DNA of 64,000 nt from Diploscapter coronatus (Eukaryota > Nematoda > Chromadorea > Rhabditida > Rhabditidae), in the NCBI GenBank assembly GCA_964036155.1, contig OZ038422.1:25071201-25135200 (forward strand). Reading direction: 5' to 3'. The notes under the pieces are model-generated. The model saw only the letters and a program-made list of their open reading frames with translations, was not told the DNA's origin and did not search any database. Of the stretch, positions 15,201 to 25,902 are shown in pieces (positions within the stretch are counted from its first letter, which is position 1; every line of letters begins with the position of its first letter). The position numbers and the translations under genes are program-made.

Positions 15201-18200
15201 CATCTTTTCGGACCACTCCTGCTCAAATGCTTCGTCGTCAGATATACAAAATGCTCAGAAATTGCGAGACTACGCAACTATCCCCTCCGACTATATAGCT
15301 GGGGATATATCGATTTTGAACGGATATAATAGAATCGATATAAGATATATCAGATTTAGACACGCAAAAACATTGATTACCATCTAATTGACCAATGATT
15401 ACTAGTTTGTTTACGCATAAAAAGAATAATTTATAGTTTTTATAAGACTAGCATCTGAGAATTCGAAAAATTGCGATGAAAAGGTAGAGATTAGATGTTT
15501 TAATGCAAAAATGAACCTGAACCTAGTTGATCTATGAAAAATACCGTAGTTGGCTGGGAATTTTTAATTTCCTATATTCGTTGTTGTGTGGATCTAATCT
15601 TTAATATTTGCGAGTCTAAAATTTCACTTCTTTTCGAAGTATTCGTTGTAAAGTCTCGTCGTGTATGTAACGTAACACCTAAGCTAAGCATTTTGCCTAT
15701 GACTTGTTTGGTTTTTGCTCAGCTCAGTTAGAATTAGATATGAAGCATAATTTTCGTGAGAGATAGCAGGAGATCATCAGAAATAGACACTGATAAACAA
15801 TTTTTTAGATCAGATTTTAGCTCTAAAGATTTCAACGTTGAACATTTTTGACGGAGATAAATACTCAAGGATCTCTACATTGGAAAATAATAGCTAAATT
15901 TTAGCTTGTAGCCGATTTATCAGTTCTTAGAGTGGAAAAATAAAGTTCGAGCAGATTTCATAAAGGATTTGATACGTGATTTTTGTGATAGCGGAACAAA
16001 AGCGTAATTTCGCGGGCAAAAATATTATTCAACTATCTGAGATCCACTGGGGGATGATCATTAACGCCTAGAATGTTTTGCTTCGACGAATAGAGAAAGG
16101 GAAGTGCAGTTTGTTGATTCATAGTTTTTGCGAAAGTTAAACCAGAGAGAGAGACAGATTTAGAGAGGATTTAAGCCAGAATGATCGTGCGACCTACCAC
16201 CATCTATGTATTTTTTGCATCTGACTCAAATGTTCTCTAGGTCTGAGCCGAGATGTGTTAAATTGTAAGTGACCACGGATGGAAGTTAATTGATGTTGCT
16301 TAAAAATATTTTGAAAGTTCCTTAAGCTATTAGTTTTTGCTTTATAAATAGTCCATGACATTATTCCAAAATCTTAGGCTAATTTCTGTCTAGATTATTC
16401 CTTATCTTTTCAAATCGAAATTTGAAGATTTAAGATTTAAGCTGCTGTACGACGCATTCACTTGCCTAGACAATTCCCCCTTCACCTTTTGAAAATGTGA
16501 GATCGAAATCCAAAAGATCAAAGCTACACTTATGCGAGTTCCTAGCACGGATTAACTTATGGAGACGAATAGGGGAAATAAGCTCGAGTCAGACTAATTC
16601 ATCATCAGATATGGTGCGAGATTTCGTATAGCAATTAGTCATAAGTACTTCTAGTTGCCTAGACTCAAGTTTTCAAGCTAGCATATTTCGAAAGACATCA
16701 TTAATGAAAACTCGAAAATTCTCCCCAATGATAAATATCCTTTCTTGAGAGATTTTTACAACCTTCGTCTAATTCGTCATCTTTATCAATATAACACCCA
16801 AGATGTACAAATTTTCGAAATGCTGGTAGATCAACTTCCAAAAAGTTTCCGAGAAATTCTTCACTAACATTTTCGTTTCATCGATAAAAAATCTGCCTAG
16901 ACGAATTTATTACTTTTAAAGGTAATATCGAACAAAAGGAGCGTTTTACCTAATAATGCAATTACTCTTCCTTTCTTTCTCTCTCGAACATTCGGCATTT
17001 AACCTTGACGTGTGCTGTATATTCTTCCCGTAAAAATAGAACAAGTGCGTTGTCATCGGCTATTTTCGGGTTTATACGGTACTTTCGACGTTTCTCCGGC
17101 ATAAAACCAGAGCTACAACAAAGCTCGTGATGGTACGTATACGTAATATAGTAAGTCTTAAGTTCAAAGAGTTCGAAAAATATCGCGTGAATTGCTTTTT
17201 TCCGGCTGAGATCTTTTGTCAACACTAGAGTGCACACAAAGTTCGAATATTAGTAATTTTGTTCAAAGATAGACATCTATTTTATACGACATTTGAAAAT
17301 CAAAGGATTAAAGTCAAAACCTTATAGGTGATTTATTATTAGATTAAAAATTTTAAGTCTAGGAACTCCTCTTTTCCGAATGCTAAAGTATATTTATCAT
17401 CAGGTGGTTACTATTATTAAACGCGCGTTCAAACATATGTATTTTTAAAGGGTCTTGTGCGCCCGCCTCAGAGGTACTGTTTGCCTATTTGTATAGTTCA
17501 TTAAGAGAGCAAAATTGTAATGCCACATTCAATCGATGATTCCCCTACAACAAAGGATCATTTCAAAAACCGGCTAGAATAAAACGAGCGACGGAAATTA
17601 ATATGCAAATCATAAAAAAAAGATAGATGATTTTCGTAATATTTCAGTCTATCGTCGGTTCGATCATACATTTGATCTTTCGATCTAATAAACGTCCTGC
17701 GACACTAGAAATTGCTTTTTCACCCCTCACGCCCGTAGATTTCGTCGTTCTTTGTGATTTTTTCCCAGTCTCACCCTCTGCGTCTTCGCTCTTCTCCCAA
17801 AAACTCTGCTCGTATTTTATGCGCTATTTTATCACTATTCAGGCGACCCTGGCAAACTCTCAGCCAGCCAGCCACAAACTATAAAATTTCCCCGGTCATA
17901 CACCAACTAATCGATAAAAAGGATGCTAGAGAACAGGAATACGCAAAAGAAACGTCATGGTAAAAGGAAGAAAAGAAACCGATAAAATGATTTTAAAAAA
18001 TGATAAAAAAAAAAAATTGTGATAAAACATGATAAAATATAGAATGCAAAGATAATGTACAAAAATGATATCATAATCCGAGTTAATGAACTTCGAAAAC
18101 TCTGGTCGTGAAACCAGAACTAACCTGTACGATTTCGCTCTTCCACCTCTTCCTTCATCATCTTTATCGGATCCGCGTTGGTGATCGGCAACGGCAGGTT

Positions 18201-18475
18201 CAAATTGACGGGAACTCGAATGGGCTCCGCAATTTGCTGGTGATCTTTGGATAGTGTCGGGGCGATGCTAATGGTAGGGAATAGAATGAAGTTCTGAGTT
18301 GCAGCAGCCAGCTCGCAAACGTTCGATGACGGCTGATCAAACTATTGCAGAGTTGGAAATTTTTAGGAAAGATCACCGAATCGATAGAGCACAAATCAGA
18401 ATAGGGCACACCGTGAAGGTCGGATTCGAAGAGTAGTTTCGAATTTCTTCTTAGGACTTTATCGGGAAAAATGAA
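3253..18475 (-). CDS. Nuclear hormone receptor (nematode supplementary type), start codon not located
   Basis: Ligand-regulated transcription factor of the nuclear receptor superfamily. The DNA-binding domain is split over three exons. 10948-11068 encodes VCLVCSLPEGASPHFGSISC and the P-box CLACAAFFRR; 10390-10451 gives HCKKENDCKIFH; 10277-10342 gives ELRMICRACRFAKCLRAGMK. All eight zinc-binding cysteines are present. A basic extension (VQKRRPSRRLKKKEKR, 5938-6027) and a linker (5669-5802) follow. The ligand-binding domain comprises about ten exons between 4706 and 3253, ending in a helix-12-like KTAELFGLFNLDCI segment. Splice phases join an upstream exon at 18125-18341 to the DNA-binding exon across a 7.1-kb intron, and perhaps another at 18377-18475 across a 35-base intron. 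That frame stays open to about 18556 with no ATG, so the true start is further upstream or at the internal MMKEEVEE. Ligand and targets unknown. Confidence 0.85.
5502..5629. repeat. Foldback (palindromic MITE-like) element in a receptor intron
   Basis: Two 43-base arms, 5502-5544 and 5587-5629, are inverted copies of each other with 3 mismatches. Both ends read CTCTGAAAAATTT going inward, and the arms contain GCGTCGCTTTTAC and TTTTGAAGCGC. The central 42 bases are unpaired. The element lies in the intron between the linker exon (5669-5802) and the first ligand-domain exon of the nuclear receptor. The near-perfect arms point to a recent nonautonomous element rather than a conserved RNA. I see no target-site duplication that I would trust. 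Confidence 0.8.
6273..8377 (+). CDS. Cuticle collagen, nested in the nuclear receptor intron on the opposite strand
   Basis: Structural collagen of the nematode cuticle, secreted by the hypodermis. Thirteen small exons give about 350 residues. Domain order: cytoplasmic N-terminus with a col-type homology block (SETIRVRQVAFLA); a membrane anchor (SAIISLPLLYSYIQGLQ) followed by the usual HAIVEVDFCR; a furin-like cleavage site KKREKR followed by AWLFGKW; a proline/alanine/tyrosine-rich spacer; a cysteine knot CNCPC; interrupted Gly-X-Y blocks (GDDGLDGIDGAQGE, GPKGLRGLPGSNGR, GARGSRGDRGNPGK) separated by a CLIC motif; and a C-terminal CGHC then NPPRLPPGY and stop. The start at 6273 gives the family N-terminus. 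Exon junctions are mostly phase-consistent and keep the Gly-X-Y register. The whole gene sits in the 6028-10276 intron of the minus-strand receptor. The cysteine and spacer arrangement should allow subfamily assignment by search. Confidence 0.92.
8412..8417 (+). terminator. Polyadenylation signal of the collagen gene
   Basis: AATAAA lies 35 bases after the collagen stop codon, the expected position for a short nematode 3' UTR. Confidence 0.75.
8418..10276. other. Rest of the 4.2-kb receptor intron, no gene seen
   Basis: Between the collagen polyA site and the third DNA-binding exon of the receptor I find no exon with a recognisable product. Around 9480-9590 there are three loose direct copies of GAAGTYTYGG followed by A/T-rich sequence (starts 9488, 9526, 9570). 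The upstream part of this intron (6028-6272) probably holds the collagen promoter. Confidence 0.5.
12520..12665 (-). promoter_or_regulatory. Cluster of five TGAAAC (GTTTCA) motifs
   Basis: TGAAAC starts at 12520, 12565, 12602, 12625 and 12660, all in the same orientation, within 146 bases of the receptor intron. On the minus strand this is GTTTCA, the core of the nematode Ruby-type piRNA promoter. Only the copy at 12625 has the extended TGAAACNTA form. Function is inferred, not shown. Confidence 0.35.
13358..13393. repeat. 10-bp inverted repeat
   Basis: CTAGGCTAGA and TCTAGCCTAG form a perfect 10-bp stem around a 16-base loop. It is isolated in the large receptor intron. The stem is too short for a typical microRNA precursor. 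Confidence 0.5.
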
Positions 18476-19009
18476 ATATCGAACGCGGGTAAAGCTTCTT
18501 TCACTCGAAGCGGCTGTGTGTGTGTGTGTGTGTTGGCTGATAAAACTCGACTCTGCTCACGCGGATGAGAGAGGGAGTCGATTAGGCAGCGTTTTTCTGA
18601 AAGTGAGAGTCTATTTGAAAGTCACTCTGCAGGAAAGAAAGTACGAAAACGCACAAAATCAAACGACGAAAAATACAATTTCAATATATTATATTGGGAG
18701 AGAAAAAGAGATTACTTTTAGATGAAATAGAAATTTTATGTGATTATTTGAGATTTAGAATTTCAAAAAGAAAGCGAGAAATATTAGGGCTGAGAAATGA
18801 GAAATTTGAAAATCAACAAGCCTAATGTGGGAATCACGCCCCGCACATGTGATAATCCAAGATTTTAGGGATTGATATTTGAATAGTAAGATTATTGGAA
18901 ACTAGCCTGCAACTATCATGTTTTCATGTGGTTGGGATTTTCTTGGGATAATAGAATATATGACAAAAGCTTTGATAAATCCCGATTTTCGGGTCTTATT
19001 TGTTAATGG

Positions 19010-19275
19010 ACAAGTCTAAGACTTCCTCAAACTGTTATAAGTACATTATGTGTTTAATCTAGCAAGATATGGGATAAATTAAAGAATTCCAAGTTTATTG
19101 GCCTGAATAACGGTCCCAGCATTATCTTACAGACTGGCGCAAATCCACTATGTTTTAAACATGTGAAAAATTTGGGAAAATCTAGGATAAATTAAGTTTT
19201 CTAGCTGGATTGGCCTAAATAACGGTTCAAGAATTCTCCTAGACAGTCCTAAGTGCATTATTCTTTAAAAGTGGC
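19010..19275. repeat. Degenerate tandem repeat, about 112-bp period, just over two copies
   Basis: GGATAAATTAA occurs near 19072 and 19185, GGCCTRAATAACGGT at 19100 and 19212, and ARTRCATTATNNNTTTAA-like blocks near 19040 and 19252 with a partial copy near 19148. The spacing is constant at 107-113 bases. Divergence between copies is high, so the duplication is old. Confidence 0.6.
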
Positions 19276-20269
19276 GATGCTGCTTTGAAGATAGGCTGAA
19301 ATTGGCTTGATGAAAATCTCAGTCGCTCAGGATTCAGTTCTAGAGAATAGTGAAAGTCTCGTGGATTTATGCGAAATGAGAAATTCTGCGTCGAATTGCC
19401 CACAGGCAATTGCTTTATTGAATTAGTGATAGTGGAGGGAATAATGGTGATAAAGTGGGATTCTATCTTTCAGAGAAATGACATCCATTTCGATTCCGAA
19501 ACAGGCTAGAGCGCTTCTAGCGCATTTTCAAAGAATCGGAGATTTTCACCGAATCATACAAAGACAAGTCTTAAAAATGAACCCTATGATCGCGTGCCAA
19601 TCAATTCTAGGTTAAAAAACGGTATTCTTGAAAAGTTAACCTAATTTAGATCTTGATAATGTCGATAAAAAGAGAAATTTCCCAAGAATCTCATAGAAAT
19701 GTGACCCTTTTCATATAGAAGTGATATACGAATTCAGATTAATCCCCGATGCATTTTATTTCATTAGAAGCGTATGACCAGAATTTCCTTGTTTTTTTTT
19801 TGAAATTAGTAATTCTCTGAAACGAGATTCAAGGAGAATTGTATTTTGATCTAATCGTTTCAAAGGGACGAGTGAGGCATTGATTTTCCGTGATAAAATT
19901 GATGGAGATCAAAGTTCATAAAAAAAAATGGATGTGGCCTAAATTAGGGGAACACAAAATGAGAAATCGATAATTTGCCAAAAATAAGCAAAGAAAAAGA
20001 AAAACGAGGTGACTATGAAACCAGAGCCGCATGTCTCAAAACGAGAGAGGGGCAAAGGTTTTGTGAGCCGACTGAACGATGCAACTAGAATGTACGGCAG
20101 AGAGTGAAAATGTAGGCAGTGAAATAGCACCGAGATTCTAGAAACCAAAAGAAAAATAAACCAGAGAAAATAGAACGCATTTTGAAGAGGAAAGGCAAGG
20201 GGCGGTACTAAAGTTGCGAGCGAAATAGCGTTGCAGAATAAGAGACCGAAATATGCGAAAAGATGAAAA

Positions 20270-20420
20270 CTTTCGAGAGATAGTGGGGGTCTTCGAGAGA
20301 GCCGAGAGAAATTTCTCTGACTCAAGTCATACTCTCTCGCTACAAGGCACTAAAGATCAGGCGCACTTGGGCAGAGACGCAGAGGCCGCTGTGCAAAAGT
20401 GGGCGGGGCGAATTTTTACT
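20270..20420 (-). promoter_or_regulatory. Promoter-like block, probable upstream promoter of the nuclear receptor
   Basis: A GC-richer island in AT-rich DNA with repeated CTCTC/GAGAG tracts, GCAGAGACGCAGAG near 20371, and a GC-box GTGGGCGGGGCG near 20400. GAGACGCAGA resembles the motif reported for the C. elegans zinc-finger factor EOR-1, and GC boxes and CTCTC tracts are common in nematode promoters. It lies 1.9 kb upstream of the first receptor exon I could read. The assignment to that gene is inference. Confidence 0.4.
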
Positions 20421-22272
20421 CTGACCACTACATTTTTCTCTAACACATTTCATCACGAAGAGTATTCTAACTTTCTGTTTCTGGTGAAAGAGAAACTATT
20501 CAAGTCGGATACATTCTAGCGAAAAACTAGCGAGGATTTGCAGTAATTGAATAGGGGATTGAAAAACATTATTATTCATGCATATTTTTGGAATCGTATC
20601 TGTGATGTATGGAATAGTCTGCTGAAGTCGAATAATTAGAGTGCTTTAGTGTAGTGAATGAGATGGCTGAATAGAGTTTTTTTTTTTGCAAAAGTATACC
20701 ATTTGTCCCGACGTAATTTACTATTTTTGAATCGAAAAAGTAAGATGATACAATATTTATCTCAAATTCTAGAGATAATTGGGCGTCTATATCAAATTCT
20801 TGCCCAATATTTACGTGCGTTCTTGAACTACAGTAGAATGTGTAGTCTAGAGCTGAAATAGAATATCAGCATCAGTTTTTCGAGATTATCCCGTGTCGAA
20901 AAAGAAAGGTTAGTAAATCTCTCCTTTACGCCCCCTTTTAACCTAGCCCCATTAGTCCAATCCATAAATACTATCCCATTCAATGATAAAAGATAGGAGG
21001 ATAACATAGACTGGATATAGGGTTTTCGATATCCCAATATTATATCCATTTCGCTGTCTTCAAACTCTGATCTTTTGATATGTGAAATTCGCAAAGCGGG
21101 AAGATAAATTAACGAGTGGGGGATGTTATATAATTCAAATGGAAAATGTCACTAGTTGACGCAAAATTTGCAATTGCTTGAAGAGGTACAAAATTACAGA
21201 TCTGAAATATCGAAAATTCTGAATAGAGATGTCTGAAGTCGAAAGTACGCCTCGAGAAATGTACTTCCTATTTTCCATTCTAATGCCAGGTGATACGAAA
21301 TATGAATACGTTTCTGGTTTCTAGCCAATTTAGCCAAATGAAAAGAAATTATATTGAAATTGCTTTAAAGTATTTGCAAAAGATTTCATGTGAAAATTCG
21401 TTTCCATATCAACGTTTCAAGTCAAAATTAAATTTACCTTCTAAAAATAGTCGCTAAAAGTCGAGGTAAATATTGAAAACGGATATTTTTCTGTGGTTTT
21501 TTTCTCTAAAATGTCGTACTTTTCCTGGTTTACACGATTTTCAAGCCTCTAAAGTCGGGAGTCGTTTTGAACCGAATGACTCATTTCGTAAATCAAATAA
21601 TGAATTTTCAATTTGCGCCACAGAAAGGACGAATTTTCAATGTTGTTTTAGTCTAGCGTCTAGAATTGAGAAATAGTACGGGAAAATGGGGAATTAGGAA
21701 ATATTCTCTCATGTTATGCACTATTTTATTGAAATTACGAATTTCCTTCCAGAGGAAATTTGTTGCTACGTTTAGCACAGAAAAATAATGCAAAGTGCGT
21801 GCTATGGAAACCCAAAACCCCGAGGCGAAAAACGATGATCAGGACCAATTTTTGAAACGAAGATCGTCAATTTTATGATCTGAAATGTTTATATTTCTGC
21901 AAAATTTTCAAATTTATTGAAACCAATGAACAACAAATAATGTAAAATACACTTTCTACTCAAGTTCTAGCCTAAAATAACAAGAGACCTAGGAAGACGT
22001 TGGTCAGAATGAACTTGTGATCAATCTCTCATAAAGTTTTGAACCCGACTCGAAAGCTACCTAGGTCCGAATAAAAAAGATTTCGTATGGCAACTCGGAA
22101 ATATATGACTTTAGCAACAAGACCTTGAAATGAAAAGAAAAATTTATTAGCCAAACTTTATCATAGCCTATTCAAGTCATTAGGTATAATCATTGTGTCT
22201 TGTTATCAAAAGTCTTGACATTTCCAGATCACCTTTCTGGATTACGGTATTTTATTTTGAGATTCGGTTAGC

Positions 22273-23585
22273 CTATTGAGTGTTGGCTTGGAAAACGTCG
22301 TCGTCGGCTCGGACCTTCGTTACCCTTAGGGTTGTTGACATGTCGGAAAGCCCTAAAAACTTTCAAATATAAAAAATTTCATTTTTATAAAATTAAAATA
22401 ATTCATTTCAAATTAAATAAAGCACATAAAAACGCCTAGAAATCACTAAATACAAAAATATTTCGAAAAATCGACAATTTGGATGATTCGTAGCTTCGTA
22501 GCCCATAGTTAGTGGGTATAGATCAGGGTAAGAAGATATCTTTTCCTAATACTATTTCGTGGGCTACGAAGCTTTGAGCTACGAATTATCCAGACTGCCA
22601 AAATTTATAAAATAAAAAAATAATAAGAAGAAGACAAATAGATAAAAACTCACATCTCTCAATCCTGATGAGGTAGTGCTGATTGGAGTAATGGAGTAGC
22701 TCGGGGTACTTGGGCGCTTTCTCGACGACGACCGCGTCCACGTGCACTTTCGCGCGATCGAGGAATGGCCGACCGAACAGCGAGAAGTTCTTGCCGCCCA
22801 GCATTAGCACCTAAAAGTTTAGTATTTTTCAAAATATGTTTCATAAATTCTATATTTTAAATAAATAAAAGCAGCAATTTTGGAATTTAGTACGAGTTTC
22901 TCTTATGCTTTATGTGAAAATTATAGCATTTTTATAGGACATGATTTTTCATTTTTAAGTTGTTTCAAGAAATCTTTATCGACTAAATTATGCTATTGAT
23001 TTTTGATATAGGTACGAGTTGGAGATTATTCATATTGCTTGAATTTCATTTTTAAAATTCCAACCTTCTCCAACTTGATTTCATCTCCGACCTTCAAAGG
23101 GTTATTTCCGAAAATCACGATTAGGTCATCCTGAAAATAAACAAAATTAAAATCCAAAATTGGGAGAAAAAACCTGAGTGACTTTCCACTGTTTTCCACC
23201 GACGTAGACCACGGCGAAGAGTCGGTTTTTAGGCTGACTCACTTCGGAAGACACCGTCGCGGCTACCTAAAGATAAAACTAATTTAAAACATAAAATAAG
23301 ACTTTTATGAACATCCATCCACTTTTTCTTTTTATCAATACTATTTTGGTTGGGCAATGAGGTGAATTTTGCAAGAAATTGAAGAATATTTTTCTGGAAA
23401 ATTCATCCATATTTTCAGATTATTTTACATGAGAATTGAATAAACGCTGCAAGAAGTATATAAAAATAAATTTGAAAAAAAAAAAATACAAATCAAACCT
23501 CCTGCTGGGCATTGGGATTGATAACTTCCGGGTTGGTGGCGAATCGGCGACAAAACATCAGCGGCCGAATGAACAAACGGTTCAT
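22273..23585 (-). CDS. mrpl-21: Mitochondrial ribosomal protein L21 (bL21m)
   Basis: Component of the large subunit of the mitochondrial ribosome. Five exons (23585-23499, about 23265-23173, 23130-23066, 22811-22653, 22352-22273) give about 159 residues. The N-terminus MNRLFIRPLMFCRRFATNPE is basic and hydrophobic like a mitochondrial presequence. The bL21 core follows: LFAVVYVGGKQWKVTQDDLI, KVGDEIKLEKVLMLGG, then GRPFLDRAKVHVDAVVVEKA, ending with a strand TLRVTKVRA. This matches the mammalian MRPL21 order (GxKQ, low-complexity lysine loop, C-terminal LRI strand). A TTCCAG acceptor lies just upstream of the ATG, and an AATAAA of the upstream gene about 107 bases before that acceptor, so it is probably the last gene of an operon. 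The C-terminal exon phase was chosen because it restores the family C-terminus; another phase gives a different tail. Confidence 0.88.
22480..22592. repeat. Imperfect foldback in the last mrpl-21 intron
   Basis: TGGATGATTCGTAG plus CTTCGTAGCCCA (22480-22505) is inverted at 22560-22592 as TGGGCTACGAAG, six extra bases, then CTACGAATTATCCA. About 25 of 26 arm bases pair apart from the insertion. The loop is about 54 bases. Looks like a small nonautonomous foldback element. Confidence 0.65.
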
Positions 23586-23591
23586 TACTTC

Positions 23592-23704
23592 CTGGAACAA
23601 ACTGATTTGTGATGTTTCTATTTTTTATTTTTAAAGATATCAAATTAGGTTCTGAACCAGTGATTAAAGAATTGATTCAACTTTCTTCAAAGATAAACTT
23701 TATT
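23592..23704 (-). promoter_or_regulatory. Operon-like junction: polyA signal followed by a trans-splice acceptor
   Basis: Read on the minus strand, AATAAA (23704-23699) is followed about 107 bases later by a TTCCAG acceptor (AG at 23593-23592) six bases before the mrpl-21 ATG. This gap is the usual one between genes of a nematode SL2-type operon. Known operon architecture plus visible signals; no RNA evidence. Confidence 0.55.
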
Positions 23705-24039
23705 TGAAAACACAACAAGGTCAAATTCGTAACAGATCATGGAAAAATCGATGATTTATAAAAGTACAGCATCAATTTTGTTATTCCATGAAAAATCATA
23801 GAGAGCAAAAACTGTTAGAGAAAATTTTAAAAATCACTCTTTCTTATTTTTGAAAAAAAATCTTTCAATGATAAAACATGTGGATCAAAACCGCTTGTTA
23901 TAATTCCATAACCATTTGCTATTCCCTAGGAATCAGTAATTTCCCGATTTTTAGAGAATTTGTTTTTTTTTTTCATGATAAAGGATAAAGACGAAAAGCC
24001 GTTTAGAATATACAATTTCAAAAAGCACTTTCCTTTTTC

Positions 24040-25719
24040 CTATTTGTGTTTGAAGGCAGATTGATTGAGGCCTGTGGAATTGATGTGGACCTCCTCGGCC
24101 AGCTGCGCAAACGCGGCCCTCTCCTCGACGGTAAGGGAATCCAACAACTGTTGCACGTCCGAGCCGAGGCCCATTGCCTGAAAATTTGACAAATAGGAAA
24201 AATTTAGGGACTTTGAAAATAACTGAATTTTTAAAAGTAAAGTTATTAGAATCAAGGCTCCGAGCTTAAAATTGAAAAATTAGGGGGTTTAAAAGAAAAA
24301 AAATTCAAACTAAAATTGGCAAATTCAAAACTCACTGATAGAATGCCATTCCACAACTAGCAAATTGATAAGTCAGCTTTTTTTTTTATTTTGGTTGGAG
24401 GCACTTTGTTACCAAAGAAAAGTGAGCATTTTGTTACCAAACGCTATTTCTCCCCTTTTTCATCTTTTCCCGCATTATCTCGTCTTTGGTAGCAAAGTGC
24501 CTTCAGCCTTTCTTTTCATGGATATTCGAGAAAAATTCTAAAAAAAAAAAAAATTATGTCCCTATGGACTCTATTAGAGGTTTTAGACAAGGAATGAAGA
24601 CAAATCAGTGAAACATAGGTAAAGAATAACTCGTTCCAAAACTATTCATATAAAAAAAAAAGTTTAAAATGAAAAAGAAAAAAAAAACCCACAATAAGTT
24701 GTCTCTCGATGTCATCATCGTTTTCGGAGTAGCGCTCGATGGCGCCCTCGACGACCTTCTTCAGATAGTCCTCCTCGGGTTCGTCATCTGAGTCGACCAA
24801 CTCCCCTTCTTCCTCGTTTTCTTCTGGGTCAGGATTTTGGACGCCTGAAAAATAATACTTTTCTAGACTTCAACAAATAGGCATACGATTTGAAAACGAT
24901 GATGGAACAATACATACGTTGGTGAGATTAATAGGTCGGGATCAAATATTTCTAGAGTTCAAAAATTAATTAAGTTTCCGAAATTAAATAAAACTAATGA
25001 AATATCGTTTTACTATTGCGACAAAATATCCTTCTTTCAAACTAAAAAATCATCAAGAACTAAAATGCGTTTCGGAGATTCTATAAATTCTCAAATTCAT
25101 CACGTTACTGATATTAGATATTATTTAAACAAATAAATTTTTAAAAAATTTCTACCCGGAATTTTCTCAGTTTCGCCCCTCAGAAATTTCTGCATGTGCT
25201 CTTCGAAGGTCTCTGCGCCTTTTTCTCCTTCATATTGCCGTCCTTGCAGCTCCTCCTTGACGCAGTCCTTGTAGAATGACTCCGAACACGCAGAGTGCTT
25301 CTGCGATTTGTAGCACCTGCAAAAAAATCGGTAAAATCATTTTTCTCAACGCCAATAATGATTTTTACGGTTTCCAAAAGCGTCTTGCAAATTTACAAAT
25401 TATTTCGGACACATCAAATTATTCTTCGAGCCTTGTTGTAAATTTTACTGCTCATAACACATCTCGGTAATTTGTAGAAAGATAGTAAAATCCAATGATA
25501 AAACATAGACCTTGAAAGCCGGCTAAAATTTAAAATATACCTCAGACTACAGTACTCCTGCTGACATCGAGGACACTTGTAGAGCTCCTTCTGTTCGATG
25601 CTGCAGAAGGCGCAACGACGGAACTTCGTTAGAGATTCTGAAAGCAGCGACGTTGGCGCCAGAGATTCCGAAGCCAGGGACGACGTCAAAGTCTTGCTCG
25701 AGCACGGCGCGTCGGTCAT
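24040..25719 (-). CDS. ZNHIT2: Zinc finger HIT domain protein, ZNHIT2-like
   Basis: Cofactor-type protein with an N-terminal HIT zinc finger; ZNHIT2 in animals binds the R2TP/RUVBL machinery and helps assemble U5 snRNP and other complexes. Four exons give about 207 residues. The finger spans an exon junction: CAFCSIEQKELYKCPRCQQE then YCSLRCYKSQKHSACSESFY, with the expected CxxC...CxxC...C...C/H spacing. The downstream KDCVKEELQG is typical of ZNHIT2. An acidic stretch follows (DPEENEEEGELVDSDDEPEE), then a C-terminal helical segment MGLGSDVQQLLDSLTVEERA. Vertebrate ZNHIT2 is about twice as long, so the nematode form lacks most of the C-terminal region. Start 25719 is one base after a TTTACAG acceptor, suggesting trans-splicing. 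WDR55-like lies 183 bases upstream on the same strand. Confidence 0.85.
24397..24504. repeat. Small inverted-repeat element with an extra internal copy of its end
   Basis: Ends GGAGGCACTTTGTTACCAAAGA (24397-24418) and its inverse (24483-24504) match at 20 of 22 positions. A further direct copy GCATTTTGTTACCAAA is at 24426-24441. The 108-bp unit lies in the last intron of the ZNHIT2-like gene. MITE-like. Confidence 0.65.
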
Positions 25720-25902
25720 ACTGTAAATATATCGATTTTTCATGGAAATTCAATAGCCCCAAGGTATTTTATATCGTTCCGAACGATGATTTTTCAAATT
25801 GAAAGAAGCGGAAAAATCATAGAATTTATGCATTACCCGAATTTAAACGTCAACAATGAAAAATAACAACGAAAATAAATCAAACTCTTGAAAAAAACTT
25901 TT

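Larger units (their letters stand above)
11069..18124. other. 7.1-kb nuclear receptor intron without a recognised gene
   Basis: Flanked by receptor exons at 10948-11068 and 18125-18341 with matching splice phase. No open frame in it has recognisable protein character, and no tRNA-like or spliced-leader-like gene was seen. It contains a cluster of five TGAAAC motifs (12520-12665), hairpins at 11804-11838, 13358-13393 and 15306-15342, and the dispersed repeat copy at about 12177. A near-palindrome GAACTTTCTGAAAGTTC lies near 11749. Introns of this size in nematodes often hold enhancers or internal promoters, but nothing here proves that. Confidence 0.5.
18476..22272. other. Spacer between the receptor N-terminal exons and mrpl-21
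   Basis: About 3.8 kb without a convincing coding exon. It begins with a (CA)9 run at 18515-18532 (read on minus) and contains a tandem repeat at 19010-19275 and a GC-richer promoter-like block at 20270-20420. Any missing 5' exon of the nuclear receptor should be here. A 128-codon open frame at 19939-20325 starts with TTG and is hydrophobic low-complexity, so I do not call it. Confidence 0.5.

Noticed and set aside
19939..20325. 128-codon hydrophobic open frame on -
   Set aside because: It begins with TTG, follows GA/CT-rich promoter-like DNA, and shows compositional bias without motif. It may include untranslated receptor sequence.
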